Shown: positions 49,308 through 58,679 of the stretch, piece after piece
Layout: each line of letters begins with the position of its first letter
Position numbering within the stretch: position 1 is the stretch's first letter
Assembly: GCF_003122215.1 (NCBI RefSeq)
Contig: NZ_QEYD01000014.1
Location: forward strand, 47,055 to 111,054
Direction of reading: 5' to 3'
Length of the DNA stretch: 64,000 nucleotides
Origin: Pararhodobacter marinus
Lineage (GTDB): Bacteria > Pseudomonadota > Alphaproteobacteria > Rhodobacterales > Rhodobacteraceae
Position numbers and translations under genes: made by a program
The notes under the pieces: model-generated
Told to the model about the DNA's origin: nothing
Seen by the model: the letters and a program-made list of their open reading frames with translations, nothing else
Database searches by the model: none

Positions 49308-51662
49308 ATGCCGCCCGACACCCATCGTCACGACCACGATCACGCCGAAGATGCCCAGACAAGCGGCGGCAGCTGCTGCGGGAGCGCCGGAACGTGCGGC
49401 GACATCGTTCCGGCGACCCCCGCGCCAGCGGGCGGGCGCAGTTTTCAGGTGTCCGGCCTCGATTGCGCCGAGGAGGTAGCAATCCTGAACAAGGTGGTCG
49501 GCCCGAAGATCGGCGGGGCCGAGCATCTCGCGTTCGACGTGATCAATGGGCGGATGACTATTCTCGACAGCGCCAAGAGTTTATCGGACGGCGAAATTGC
49601 AGAACTGGTCGCAAGCACCGGCATGACCGCCAAGCCTTGGGATGCCGAGAACGCGTCGGTCGACCAGGCGGCCCATCTTGCAAGACAGCGGCTGTTTACG
49701 GCGCTCAGTGGAGGCTTCTGGGCCGCGGGATTTCTGTGGCACATCATCGAGACTGGCATGGGCGGGGCGCTCGGCCTCTTCGCGGGTCACGGCGAAGCGC
49801 CGATGCCACTGGTCGAGGCAGGGCTGTTCGCGGTTGCGATCCTGTTCGGTGTCTGGCTCGTGGCACCCAAGGCATGGTCGTCCGCTCGGCGGCTGTCGCC
49901 CGACATGAACCTGCTCATGGTGGTCGCCGTGGCCGGTGCCATCGGGCTTGGCGAATTTTTCGAGGCGGCGACAGTCGCGTTCTTCTTTTCGCTCTCGCTC
50001 TACCTCGAAAGCTGGAGCGTCGGGCGTGCGAGGAATGCGGTTTCAGCTCTGCTCGACCTCGCGCCGCCGACGGCAAGAGTTCTTCATGATGACGGCTCGG
50101 AAGCGGACGTTCCGGCTTCTGCGGTTGCTATCAACGCACGTTTCATCGTGCGCGGCGGAGACCGCATCCCATTGGATGGTGAGGTTGTCGATGGGGCAGG
50201 GGCCGTCGATCAGGCGCCGATCACCGGAGAGAGTGCGCTGGTCCCAAAGGAACGGGGCGACGAAGTCTATGCCGGTACGATCAACGGCGAAGGCACACTG
50301 ACGGTGCGCGCCACGAAGGCCGCCTCGGACACCGTGTTGGCCAAGATTATCCGCATGGTCGGCGACGCCCATGCCCGCCGCGCGCCGGTGGAGCAGTGGG
50401 TGGCGAAATTCGCCCGCATCTATACGCCTATCGTCATGGCTCTCGCCATTGCAATTGCCCTGCTGCCGCCGCTCATTTTCGGGGGGGCCTGGGATTATTG
50501 GTTCTACAATGCACTCGTGCTGCTGGTGATCGCTTGCCCATGCGCTCTGGTCATCTCGACACCGGTCTCCATCGTCGCTGCACTCACCGCCTCAGCGCGG
50601 GCCGGGGTGCTGATCAAGGGCGGTGCATATGTTGAGGCACCGGGCAAGACCACTGCACTGGCCATGGACAAGACCGGCACGATCACCATGGGCGAGCCCG
50701 AGGTGGCGGCGGTGCATCCGCTGGGCAAAGCATCGGCGCAAGATCTGATGACCCTCGCCGCTGGGCTGGAGGCACGTTCCTCGCATCCCTTGGCGCGCGC
50801 CATTCTTGCGCGGGCAGAAGCCGACGGCATCAAGGTATCCGCCGCGGAAGATACCCGAACCGTTCCGGGCAGGGGACTTGAAGGACGCACAGACGGCCGG
50901 TCGATCTGGCTGGGGTCGGACCGGTTTGCCGAGGAGAAGGGTTTCGGCGACGCCATTCCGAAGGATTTGCGCGACCGCATCGAAGGGGCTGGCAGCACCC
51001 TTGTTGCCGTGGGCGACGACACCGGTGTCACCGGCATCTTGGAATTGCGCGACCGTATCCGCCCGGATGCCAAAGGCATCGTGGCGCAGCTTCACGCGCA
51101 GGGTGTGAAGACCATCGTCATGCTGACCGGTGATAACGAGCGGACAGCGCGCGCTGTTGCAGCCGAGGTCGGCATCGACGAGGTCCGTGCCGAGCTTCTG
51201 CCCGAAGACAAGGTGACTGCCATCGAAGAACTGGTCGAAACGCATGAGATGGTGGCCATGATCGGCGACGGGGTCAACGACGCCCCGGCCATGGCGCGCG
51301 CGCATTACGCCATCGCAATGGGTGCCGTTGGTTCGGACGCGGCAATCGAGACGGCGGATATAGCCCTGATGACCGACGATCTCGGCAAGGTGCCTTGGCT
51401 GATCGGTCATTCGCGCCGGACAATGTCGATCATTCATCAGAACATCGGTATTTCCTTGGCGACCAAGGGCGTTTTCGTTGTCGCTACCGCGTTCGGACTG
51501 GCATCGATGTGGGGCGCGATTGCAGCCGACGTAGGAGTGTCATTGCTGGTGGTGGCCAATGCCCTGCGCCTGCTGAACAGCCAAGAGGCCAAGGCGCCGC
51601 CGTCCGGCGGTGAGCAGGTTGGCCCACAGATGGCAAAGGCCGCGCTTGCCCACGGACATTGA
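49308..51662 (+). CDS. zntA: Zn/Cd/Pb-translocating P1B-type ATPase (ZntA/CadA-like)
   Basis: A 784-residue inner-membrane pump. The N-terminus is His- and Cys-rich (DTHRHDHDHAEDAQTSGG, SCCGSAGTCG), followed by an HMA domain with GLDCAEEVA. The CPC motif VIACPCALVISTP in a membrane helix (near residue 408) and DKTGTITMGE (phosphorylated Asp near 455), with HP in RSSHPLARA and GDGVNDAPAMA, complete the P1B-ATPase set. The CxxE-type HMA motif and the CPC motif fit export of divalent Zn, Cd or Pb. AGAGG lies 8 bases upstream. It is the first gene after P2, with a second L,D-transpeptidase 64 bases downstream. Confidence 0.9.
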   Translation: MPPDTHRHDHDHAEDAQTSGGSCCGSAGTCGDIVPATPAPAGGRSFQVSGLDCAEEVAILNKVVGPKIGGAEHLAFDVINGRMTILDSAKSLSDGEIAELVASTGMTAKPWDAENASVDQAAHLARQRLFTALSGGFWAAGFLWHIIETGMGGALGLFAGHGEAPMPLVEAGLFAVAILFGVWLVAPKAWSSARRLSPDMNLLMVVAVAGAIGLGEFFEAATVAFFFSLSLYLESWSVGRARNAVSALLDLAPPTARVLHDDGSEADVPASAVAINARFIVRGGDRIPLDGEVVDGAGAVDQAPITGESALVPKERGDEVYAGTINGEGTLTVRATKAASDTVLAKIIRMVGDAHARRAPVEQWVAKFARIYTPIVMALAIAIALLPPLIFGGAWDYWFYNALVLLVIACPCALVISTPVSIVAALTASARAGVLIKGGAYVEAPGKTTALAMDKTGTITMGEPEVAAVHPLGKASAQDLMTLAAGLEARSSHPLARAILARAEADGIKVSAAEDTRTVPGRGLEGRTDGRSIWLGSDRFAEEKGFGDAIPKDLRDRIEGAGSTLVAVGDDTGVTGILELRDRIRPDAKGIVAQLHAQGVKTIVMLTGDNERTARAVAAEVGIDEVRAELLPEDKVTAIEELVETHEMVAMIGDGVNDAPAMARAHYAIAMGAVGSDAAIETADIALMTDDLGKVPWLIGHSRRTMSIIHQNIGISLATKGVFVVATAFGLASMWGAIAADVGVSLLVVANALRLLNSQEAKAPPSGGEQVGPQMAKAALAHGH

Positions 51663-51725
51663 TCACGCAGCATTTGCAAGGTAACGTAATGTCCATAACA
51701 GACCTCACGAAAGAGGCATCGAGCA

Positions 51726-52238
51726 GTGAAAACCATCCGATTTCCCCGCCGCGCCGTCCTGTTGGGCGGGCTGGCAGCGTTTCTGTCCGGGTGTGCCAGC
51801 AAGTTCCGCAGCTATGACGGACCCGAAGTCACCCGTGTTCGGCTTTACAAGGGACAGCGCTTGCTTGTTCTCGACGGAGCCGATCGCGTCTTGCAAACCT
51901 ATCCGGTCGGGCTGGGTTTCGCTCCTGAGGGTCACAAACAATTCGAGGGGGATGGCCGGACTCCGGAAGGAGTTTACACAATCGACAGGCGAAACCCCAA
52001 CAGCACCTACCATCTTTCGATTGGCATCTCTTATCCGAACGAGGCCGACATCGCCTTTGCCGAAGCGCTGGGCCTTTCCCCCGGCGGCGACATCTTCATC
52101 CATGGTGGCCCACGCCCCGGCATCGACCCGACAAATGTCCGCGACTGGACAGCTGGCTGCATCGCGGTCACGGATCGGGAGATCGAGGACATCTATGCAA
52201 TGGTGAAGGACGGGACACCTATCCACATCTTTGCATGA
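51726..52238 (+). CDS. Lipoprotein L,D-transpeptidase (YkuD family)
   Basis: A 170-residue protein (GTG start, GAGG 9 bases upstream). The signal peptide ends in the lipobox LSGC (Cys22), which suggests a lipid anchor. The YkuD domain has the catalytic signature IFIHGGPRPG…DWTAGCIAVTDREI (His and Cys). Substitution of Ser by Thr before AGC occurs in the family. It follows the P-type ATPase, probably in one transcript from P2. Together with the gene at 48134 it makes two metal-linked cell-wall transpeptidases. Confidence 0.82.
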   Translation: MKTIRFPRRAVLLGGLAAFLSGCASKFRSYDGPEVTRVRLYKGQRLLVLDGADRVLQTYPVGLGFAPEGHKQFEGDGRTPEGVYTIDRRNPNSTYHLSIGISYPNEADIAFAEALGLSPGGDIFIHGGPRPGIDPTNVRDWTAGCIAVTDREIEDIYAMVKDGTPIHIFA

Positions 52239-52247
52239 CGGTCTTTC

Positions 52248-53825
52248 TCATGCGGCGGTAGTGAGCCGTCGCATTGGCGCCATTGCCCAGCTCCACGAAG
52301 CCAAGATGAGCGCCAACAGCATCCAGTCTCCGAAGCTCGCGTAGAGTGTCGGCGGTCGCGCGGAGGGCAGGCTAGCGTCGATGATGCCCGTTTCGCCGGT
52401 ATCGAGCCGCGCAACGATCTCTCCGCTCGCGTCGATGACCGCAGAGATGCCCGTATTCGCGGCTCGGATGACTGGAAGGCCTTCCTCTACGGCGCGCATA
52501 CGTGCGGAAGCCAGATGCTGCTCGGGTCCGATGCTGGTGCCAAACCAGGCATCGTTTGTCGCGTTGAAAATCCACTCCGGCCGGAACAGGTCATCGACCA
52601 CATGCCCTGGGAAGATGATCTCATAGCAGATCGCCACGGCGACCAGCGGCACACCCGGAAGCGCAAGCGTTCTCGGGCCCAGTCCGGGCGTAAAATCGCC
52701 CAGACCCGCCGTGAGCCGCTCGATGGGCAACCAGCCGCGGAATGGCACGTATTCGCCGAAGGGCACGAGATGGTGTTTCGCGTATCCGGTCAGGATCTCG
52801 CCGGTCTCGTCAAATGCCTGGACCGTGTTGAAATATCGGGTGCCATCCTCGCTCGGTACACGGTCCGGCACACCGGTAAGCAGCACTCTGCCGTCTGGTA
52901 GCGCTGCGGCAATGCGGGCCCGTGCCTCCGTATCCTCATCGAGGAAACCCGGAAAGGCGGTTTCCGGCCAGAGAAGAACGTCGAAATCGCCGGGCTGGGT
53001 TGAAAGCTCAAGATAACGCGCGAAGGTTGCCTCGCGGTTCTCGGGCGCCCATTTCTCCTCTTGGGGAACGTTGCCCTGGACGATGCGCAGCTCCACACCG
53101 GGTGGTTGTTCTGTATCCGACTGGAGGCGAAGTGTGCCGACGGCCCACATCGTCGCGATGCCGGCCAGCGCCATGAGCGAGATGGTCAGTCGTTGCCGCC
53201 CGGACGCCATGACAGCCGCGACGGGAAGTGCCGCGACGAACACGGTGAGAAAGCTTAGCCCATAGCTTCCGACCCAGGCGGCGGGCTGGCGCAAAGCGGC
53301 GTAATCGACCAGAGCGTAGCTGGCGAGGATCCACGGAAAACCTGTCAGAACGTGACCACGCAACCACTCGGCCACGGTCCAGAAGGTCGCGAACAGGAGG
53401 CAGGCCAGGAGATTGCCCAGGGCTCCGCGCCGCGCGATTTCGGCGAAGAGCGCTGCGGCAATGGCCGGGAAAATTGCGAGACCTGCGGACAATCCCGCGA
53501 CGGCCGGGATCGCCATCGCCCCGAACCGCTCGCCCTCGACGTAGAAACTCTCTGCAATCCACGAAATCCCGAAACCGAACTGGCCAAGACCAAACGCCCA
53601 GCCGACGAGGAAAGCGCGCCCGAAGGAGAGATCGCGAAGACCGACAAACAACGCGGAATAGGCAACGGGAACAAGCAGGAGAAGCGAGAAAGGCGGGAAA
53701 GTCAGAACGGTCAGCGCCCCGGCGACGAAACCAAGCGTCATCCGCGAAAGCAAACGGTGGAGCAGTGCTATGCGGTTCAGAATTTCCGGCTTCACGATTT
53801 GATCGGACGCCGCACGCTGATCCAT
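52248..53825 (-). CDS. lnt: Apolipoprotein N-acyltransferase
   Basis: A 525-residue Lnt. An N-terminal membrane region of about six helices precedes a nitrilase-like domain with the catalytic set Glu (LLWPETAFPGF, near 287), Lys (GYAKHHLVPFGEYVPF, near 352) and Cys (VAICYEIIFPGHV, near 400). It adds the third acyl chain to lipoproteins at the inner membrane. The start at 53825 overlaps the lspA stop by 34 bases. As last gene of the P3 operon it ends 9 bases from the convergent L,D-transpeptidase gene. It duplicates a chromosomal housekeeping function. Confidence 0.9.
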   Translation of the reverse strand: MDQRAASDQIVKPEILNRIALLHRLLSRMTLGFVAGALTVLTFPPFSLLLLVPVAYSALFVGLRDLSFGRAFLVGWAFGLGQFGFGISWIAESFYVEGERFGAMAIPAVAGLSAGLAIFPAIAAALFAEIARRGALGNLLACLLFATFWTVAEWLRGHVLTGFPWILASYALVDYAALRQPAAWVGSYGLSFLTVFVAALPVAAVMASGRQRLTISLMALAGIATMWAVGTLRLQSDTEQPPGVELRIVQGNVPQEEKWAPENREATFARYLELSTQPGDFDVLLWPETAFPGFLDEDTEARARIAAALPDGRVLLTGVPDRVPSEDGTRYFNTVQAFDETGEILTGYAKHHLVPFGEYVPFRGWLPIERLTAGLGDFTPGLGPRTLALPGVPLVAVAICYEIIFPGHVVDDLFRPEWIFNATNDAWFGTSIGPEQHLASARMRAVEEGLPVIRAANTGISAVIDASGEIVARLDTGETGIIDASLPSARPPTLYASFGDWMLLALILASWSWAMAPMRRLTTAA

Positions 53826-54274
53826 GGCGCAGCGAGCAAGAGCCCCACGCCACTGACGACAAATACATCCGCCATGTTGAAGGCAGGCCAATGTGTTGTG
53901 CCAATATAGAAATCGAGAAAGTCTGTTACGGCCCGATACCGCACACGATCGATGACATTGCCCAGGGCTCCGCCAATGATCGCACCGTAGGCAAGCGTTT
54001 CCACCGCATTGTCGGCGCGAAACAGCATAACCCCCAGCCAAACACAGATGGCAAGAGCGAAAGCGATGAGGCTCCACCACGGCGCGCCGCCCAACATCCC
54101 GAAAGTCACGCCGTCATTACGATAAAAGACGAGGTTGAATCCCGGAAACACGGGAATTCCGGCGCTTAAAGTGACGGCATTCGCAACGACAATGGCTTTG
54201 GTGATCTGATCGATCGCGAACGCAGCAAGTGCTGCGAAGACGCCGATCATCGGAGATACCTTGTTTAGTGACAT
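53792..54274 (-). CDS. lspA: Prolipoprotein signal peptidase (PbrC-like LspA)
   Basis: A 160-residue lipoprotein signal peptidase with the aspartate motifs GNVIDRVRY (near 108) and FNMADVF (near 133), and four membrane segments. The start at 54274 is preferred (GAGG close upstream); an upstream in-frame ATG at 54295 would overlap the ZIP gene. LspA homologues such as PbrC belong to lead and cadmium resistance operons, so its presence next to a P-type ATPase and a MerR regulator fits a metal-resistance role. Confidence 0.85.
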   Translation of the reverse strand: MSLNKVSPMIGVFAALAAFAIDQITKAIVVANAVTLSAGIPVFPGFNLVFYRNDGVTFGMLGGAPWWSLIAFALAICVWLGVMLFRADNAVETLAYGAIIGGALGNVIDRVRYRAVTDFLDFYIGTTHWPAFNMADVFVVSGVGLLLAAPWISVRRPIKS

Positions 54275-54278
54275 TGCC

Positions 54279-55061
54279 TCATCCCAACCAGACATCAAGG
54301 AACAGCATCAGAACGAGCCCGACTGCGAGACCGAGCGTCGCCCTGTTCTGATGGCCGCTGCGATGGGTTTCAGGGATGATTTCGTGGCTAATGACGTAGA
54401 GCATTGCGCCCGCGGCAAAGGCCAGACCCCATGGAAGCAGCGGTTCCGACAGTGTGATGATGCCGGCCCCGAGCAAACCGCCAATCGGCTCGACCATGCC
54501 CGTCAGCGCCGCGATGCCCCAGGCGCGCAGCTTCGGATATCCCTCGCCCAGCAGAGATACAGCGACGGCCAATCCTTCGGGCGCATTCTGAAGCCCGATG
54601 CCGATGGCGAGCGGCAGACCGCCCTCCATACCTCCGGATCCGAAGCCGACCCCCACGGCAAGGCCTTCGGGGAAGTTGTGGATCGTGATCGCAATGATGA
54701 ACAACCAGACCCGCCGCAAAGACGCCGCTTCGGGCCCTTCGCGTCCCGTCTTGAAGTGCTCATGCGGCAGCTTTTCGTTCATCAGGGCGACAGCCCCCAT
54801 GCCCAGAAGAATCGAAACGCATACGATGGCCGCAGGCATCGCGCCGTTTTCGAACATCGGCTCCGCCGCATCCAATGCCGGGATGATCAGCGAAAAGAAA
54901 GAAGCGGCGAGCATCACACCGGCAGCGAAGCCGAGCGACAGATCGCGTGTGGCCCGAGACGGGATGCGCCCGAACAGCACGGGAACTGCTCCGACTGCTG
55001 TGAGCGATCCGGCGGCGAGACTTCCGAGAAAGCCGAGCATTATCGGAGAAAGATTTTCCAT
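54279..55061 (-). CDS. ZIP-family metal transporter
   Basis: A 260-residue ZIP transporter with eight hydrophobic segments. The conserved motif IAITIHNFPEGLAVGVGFGS (helix IV: His, Asn, Pro, Glu) and IGLQNAPEGLAVAVSLL (helix V) bind the metal. ZIP proteins usually import Zn or Fe into the cytoplasm, so its place among efflux genes is notable. It may move metal between periplasm and cytoplasm or export it. It lies in the middle of the P3 operon, 12 bases after the DUF411 gene. Confidence 0.85.
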   Translation of the reverse strand: MENLSPIMLGFLGSLAAGSLTAVGAVPVLFGRIPSRATRDLSLGFAAGVMLAASFFSLIIPALDAAEPMFENGAMPAAIVCVSILLGMGAVALMNEKLPHEHFKTGREGPEAASLRRVWLFIIAITIHNFPEGLAVGVGFGSGGMEGGLPLAIGIGLQNAPEGLAVAVSLLGEGYPKLRAWGIAALTGMVEPIGGLLGAGIITLSEPLLPWGLAFAAGAMLYVISHEIIPETHRSGHQNRATLGLAVGLVLMLFLDVWLG

Positions 55062-55073
55062 GGGCGGGCCAGA

Positions 55074-55529
55074 TTATCCTTCGGCGTAGCTCGAAAAGAC
55101 TTCCGTCGACCCGTCCTTGCGGATGAGGAAGACATCATAGGCCTCGCGGTCGTCTTCTGGCCCCATGCCGGGCGAGCCATAGGGCATCCCCGGAACGGCG
55201 AGGCCGACGGCGTCCGGGCGCTCCTCGAGAAGGCGGCGGATGTCAGCGGCCGGGACATGGCCTTCGATCACGTAGCCATCAATGAGCGCGGTGTGGCAGG
55301 AGACCATGCGCTGCGGCACGCCGTTGTCGAGCTTGAAGCGAACCAGCAACCCGCCGAACATGTCCTGGCCGGTCGGCGCAAAGCCATTCTCTTCGAGATG
55401 GTTCATCCACGAGAGGCAGCAGCCGCAACCGTTGGTCTTGCGGACGTCGATCGCCGTTGCCTCTGCGAGGGCCTGTGCCGCCGGGAACAGGGCGAGCGTG
55501 ATGGCAAGAGCTTGGGTCATGCGTTTCAT
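55074..55529 (-). CDS. DUF411 periplasmic metal-binding protein
   Basis: A 151-residue protein with a signal peptide (MKRMTQALAITLALFPAAQA) and the DUF411 domain: KTNGCGCCLSWMNHLEENGF (CGCC metal site), VSCHTALIDGYVIEGHVPAA, and GLAVPGMPYGSPGM. DUF411 proteins are periplasmic, typically encoded with copper-resistance genes. The Cys cluster suggests copper or silver binding. It begins 3 bases after the M23 peptidase stop and is part of the P3 operon. Confidence 0.85.
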   Translation of the reverse strand: MKRMTQALAITLALFPAAQALAEATAIDVRKTNGCGCCLSWMNHLEENGFAPTGQDMFGGLLVRFKLDNGVPQRMVSCHTALIDGYVIEGHVPAADIRRLLEERPDAVGLAVPGMPYGSPGMGPEDDREAYDVFLIRKDGSTEVFSSYAEG

Positions 55530-55532
55530 GGG

Positions 55533-56906
55533 TCAGAGCCTTTCGGTTGTCGTTTCGGCAATCTCGCTGCCGAGGTTTTCATTCAGAAGCGCGCGCGCCT
55601 CGGCCAGACGCGAGAGCGCGGCGGTATCATCCGCTTCGCTCTCGGCTGCTTCGGCGAGCCGGTCGTCAGCGAGGGGGTCAGTCGGGCGCCCATCCACGAG
55701 GACTTCGTAGTGCAGGTTCGGACCTGTCGCCGTGCCAGTCGCGCCGACGCGGCCGATCACGTCTCCCGCCGCAACGCGTTGGCCTTGTGCCAAATCTTCC
55801 GGCACGGCGCTCAGATGCGCGTAGCGCGTCATGGTGTCGGAGCCGTGCAAGATTTCGACCACGCGACCATATCCGCCGCGCCAGCCGATGAAATTGACCC
55901 GCCCCGGTGCCGTCGCTTGAACCGGTGTCCCACGTGCCGCTGCAAAATCGACGCCGGTGTGCATCCGGACGTTGCCAAAGACCGGATGCGTGCGGCGCCC
56001 GAACACCGAGCTGAGGCGCGCACCCTCGACCGGCTGTGCGAAGACGCGCAGCACCTCGCCATCGACGTAGATCGTCGCCTGACCGCTGCCGTCGTCAGGC
56101 CATACGATCTCGTAGAGCGAACCGCCGATGTCCAGTGCGGCGAAGGCGAGTTCGGGCTGTCCGATCCTGTCCTCGCCGACCCGCGCCTCACGCCAGAGAA
56201 GCCTTAGTGTTTCGCCGCCGGCCATCTCGCGGCGGAAATCCACGGTCCCACCCAGCATCTGCGCAAGGTCCACGGAAAAACGGGCGGGTATGCCGGCTTC
56301 GTCGAGTGCCGCGAAGATCGAGCTGTCGATCACGGCTTCGCCGGCAAGGGTTACGATCTCCGGATCCGGAGCCACGACCTGTGTGGACAACTGCTCGCCG
56401 AAAACCACCTCGATCCGAACCCCGTCCTCGACGGCGAGTGAGACGGTGCGGGGGCTGCCGTCCATGGTCGAAGCAACAGTGACCGAGTGCCCCGGCCGCA
56501 GCCGTCGCAGATCGTATTCCGCGCCAAGCGCGAGGGCAACTTCGGCTCTGTCAGGTGCCGCAAGACCAGCCTCAGACAGCAAGAAATCGAGCGTCTCGCC
56601 AGGTGCAATGTTGCGCGACCATGTCGACAGGGGTGGCTCGATCGCCTGCACGGGCCTGTCGGCAAACGCGACCTGCAGAAGGGGCAGGGGGCCGAGGTCG
56701 GGTGCATCTTCTGCCCATACCGTCACGGGCAGCGTCACGGGGATGTCAACGTTCTGGGGGGCTTCAGGACCTTGGGGCATCCAATTACCTGCCGAGGCAA
56801 GTTTCGGCGGCACGGGTTCTTTCGAGAAAACACCGGAGATGACGATAGCTGCCCCGGAAACCGTCCCCGCAATTGCGACACAAGCCGCCAAAGTTCTGAG
56901 CCTCAT
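55533..56906 (-). CDS. M23-family peptidoglycan peptidase
   Basis: A 457-residue exported protein with an N-terminal hydrophobic segment (AACVAIAGTVSGAAIVIS), a LysM/OapA-like region and a C-terminal M23 (LytM) domain. The zinc-binding His and Asp are in HTGVDFAAARGTPVQA and the second His in GPNLHYEVLVDG. It should cut peptide bridges in peptidoglycan or act as a regulator. The start at 56906 overlaps the SCO stop by 4 bases. Presence of a wall hydrolase in a metal operon is unusual. Confidence 0.85.
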   Translation of the reverse strand: MRLRTLAACVAIAGTVSGAAIVISGVFSKEPVPPKLASAGNWMPQGPEAPQNVDIPVTLPVTVWAEDAPDLGPLPLLQVAFADRPVQAIEPPLSTWSRNIAPGETLDFLLSEAGLAAPDRAEVALALGAEYDLRRLRPGHSVTVASTMDGSPRTVSLAVEDGVRIEVVFGEQLSTQVVAPDPEIVTLAGEAVIDSSIFAALDEAGIPARFSVDLAQMLGGTVDFRREMAGGETLRLLWREARVGEDRIGQPELAFAALDIGGSLYEIVWPDDGSGQATIYVDGEVLRVFAQPVEGARLSSVFGRRTHPVFGNVRMHTGVDFAAARGTPVQATAPGRVNFIGWRGGYGRVVEILHGSDTMTRYAHLSAVPEDLAQGQRVAAGDVIGRVGATGTATGPNLHYEVLVDGRPTDPLADDRLAEAAESEADDTAALSRLAEARALLNENLGSEIAETTTERL

Positions 56907-57529
56907 GTCGCCCCCTCCATTTCTTCTTCCAGCGCGCGGCGAATTTTCGGCACCGCGAATTCTCTGGGTTCGTGATAGTCGATCATGGTGACGAACCGCC
57001 CAGAGGCTGCGAACAGGAAGACGCTCGCGCTGTGGTTCATCGTGTAATCGCCGCTCTCCGTCGGCAACCTTTCGTAGGTGGCGTGGAAGCCGTCCGCGAC
57101 GCGCGCGATCTGCTCTTCCGGTCCCGTCCAGCCACGTATCCCAGGATGGAAGTAGCCGACATATTCGGCCATCGTTTCGACAGTGTCGCGCTCGGGATCG
57201 ACCGTGATGAAAACCACGTTCATCTCGTCGGCCTCGTCTCCCAGATCGTCGAGCCATCCCGAAATGTCCGAGAGCGTGGTCGGGCAGACATCGGGACAGT
57301 AGGTGAAGCCGAAGAACGCCATCGTCGGGCGACCGATCAGGGTTTCTGGCCCGACCGCGTTGCCCTCATGATCCGTCAGACGGAAATCCATTTCGGTCAG
57401 GGCCACAGGCCGCTGCCCGACAGGTTCGGGTCCACCGGGTCCATCGACCTGCCACCAACCGACGAAGAGCATCAGGGCGACCGCCCCGACACCAGCCGCG
57501 CCGTACCCCAGGATCGCCCGTCGCCGCAT
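56903..57529 (-). CDS. SCO1/SenC family copper chaperone
   Basis: A 208-residue membrane-anchored SCO protein. A hydrophobic N-terminus (AILGYGAAGVGAVALMLFVG) precedes the thioredoxin-like domain with copper site FTYCPDVCPTTLSD (CxxxC) and the conserved His near NHSASVFLF. SCO proteins deliver copper to cytochrome oxidase or act as thiol reductases. The start at 57529 overlaps the PCuAC stop (TGATG). A second SCO gene (59104-59706) heads the operon, so the two copies are distinct. Confidence 0.88.
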   Translation of the reverse strand: MRRRAILGYGAAGVGAVALMLFVGWWQVDGPGGPEPVGQRPVALTEMDFRLTDHEGNAVGPETLIGRPTMAFFGFTYCPDVCPTTLSDISGWLDDLGDEADEMNVVFITVDPERDTVETMAEYVGYFHPGIRGWTGPEEQIARVADGFHATYERLPTESGDYTMNHSASVFLFAASGRFVTMIDYHEPREFAVPKIRRALEEEMEGAT

Positions 57530-57996
57530 CAGTCCTCTGGCCCCCGCGCGGCGATGCCGAGGATCGGCACCTCGACCGTCACTTCGCCTCCGTCGTCGAA
57601 AAGCAGGGTCAGCGGAAAGGTGTCCCCTTCCGTCATCGGTTCTTGCAGCCGCATCAGCATTGCGTGCAGGCCCCCCGGTTCGAGCGCGACGCTCTCGCCC
57701 GGGGCGATCGCGATCTCCCCCGCCGGGTTCATGGAACTCACACCTTCGGCATTTGTCTTCGTCTCGTGAATTTCGGGCATCATCGCGAGCGGCGTTGTAA
57801 GGCCGATCAGCGTCACTGGCTCGTCGCCAGTGTTGCGGATCGTCATGTAAGCGGCCCCGGGACGGTTCATCCCGATGGAGGCGCGGGACCACGCGTTCTC
57901 GACGACAACATCCTCGGGTCCGGCCAGCGCGGGCGCTGAGAACCCTCCAAGGGTCAAAAGCGCCGCCAGTGTGCTGGTCAAAATATACTTTTTCAT
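57529..57996 (-). CDS. PCu(A)C periplasmic copper chaperone
   Basis: A 155-residue secreted protein with a clear signal peptide (MKKYILTSTLAALLTLGGFS). The H(M)X10MX21HXM-type copper site is recognisable in MMPEIHETKTNAEGVSSM and GLHAMLMRLQEPM. PCu(A)C carries Cu(I) and works with SCO proteins in oxidase assembly. The ATG at 57996 is chosen for its signal peptide; the longer open frame is out of place. It lies between DsbA-like and SCO genes in the P3 operon. Confidence 0.87.
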   Translation of the reverse strand: MKKYILTSTLAALLTLGGFSAPALAGPEDVVVENAWSRASIGMNRPGAAYMTIRNTGDEPVTLIGLTTPLAMMPEIHETKTNAEGVSSMNPAGEIAIAPGESVALEPGGLHAMLMRLQEPMTEGDTFPLTLLFDDGGEVTVEVPILGIAARGPED

Positions 57997-58019
57997 CGTT
58001 CTGATCCTGCCCTTTGTAT

Positions 58020-58679
58020 TCAGCTTTGCGCGGCAGCGACTTCGGCGGCCACCAGACGACGCAATTCTGCCTCCCCGAATGGATCGAGCGGCTTGCCGTT
58101 CACGAAGAATGTGGGCGTCTGGCGAATTCCCACGGTCTCGACGTCGGCACGATCCTGGTTCAGGATCGCCACGACATCGGGCGCCATCATTTGCGTGCGC
58201 GCGGCCTCGGCATCGAGTCCGGCCGTGGCGGCGATCTGAAGGATCAGGCCGGGCGCCGGGGCACCGTGCGACGCCCATCTCGGCTGTTCCCGCAGAACGG
58301 CCTCAAGCACCGGCACGTAAACGTCCTGCATGCGTGCCGCCTCGAGCACGCGGATCGCTTCCTCGGATGCCGCGCCGTGGAAGGGCGTGTAGCGGATCAC
58401 GACGCGGACAGCATCCCCATGCTCGGCCATGATGTCCTTCACGACGGGATGAAAGGCGCGACAGGCCTCGCAGGCCGGATCGAAGAATTCGACGATCGTG
58501 ACGGGCGCTTCCGCAGGCCCGAGGATGGGCGAGTAGGGGCGGATCATCGCGTCCGCGAGTTCCGGCGCAACAGGCTCCGCTTCGGCCACCGGGCCGGGGC
58601 GGGTTGCAAACCAGGTGGTTCCGCCGAAACCGGCGACGCCGAAGGCGAGAACGGACAGGATCAGGGCGCGTCGGTTCAT
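58020..58679 (-). CDS. DsbA-like thioredoxin-fold protein
   Basis: A 219-residue exported protein: a hydrophobic leader (ALILSVLAFGVAGFGGTTWF), then a DsbA-type domain with redox motif FDPACEACRAFHPVVKDIM (CxxC) and a cis-Pro loop in IRQTPTFFVNGKPLDPFGE. It catalyses disulfide exchange in the periplasm. The start overlaps the dsbB stop by 4 bases, so the pair forms a complete oxidation system. Confidence 0.88.
   Translation of the reverse strand: MNRRALILSVLAFGVAGFGGTTWFATRPGPVAEAEPVAPELADAMIRPYSPILGPAEAPVTIVEFFDPACEACRAFHPVVKDIMAEHGDAVRVVIRYTPFHGAASEEAIRVLEAARMQDVYVPVLEAVLREQPRWASHGAPAPGLILQIAATAGLDAEAARTQMMAPDVVAILNQDRADVETVGIRQTPTFFVNGKPLDPFGEAELRRLVAAEVAAAQS

Noticed and set aside
52081..52170. 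An altered active site in the second L,D-transpeptidase (Thr instead of Ser before AGC).
   Set aside because: The YkuD signature accepts Ser or Thr at this position, so the enzyme is not predicted to be inactive.
54261..56207. A 648-codon plus-strand open frame opposite the ZIP, DUF411 and M23 genes.
   Set aside because: It crosses three well-supported minus-strand genes and has no recognisable protein features.
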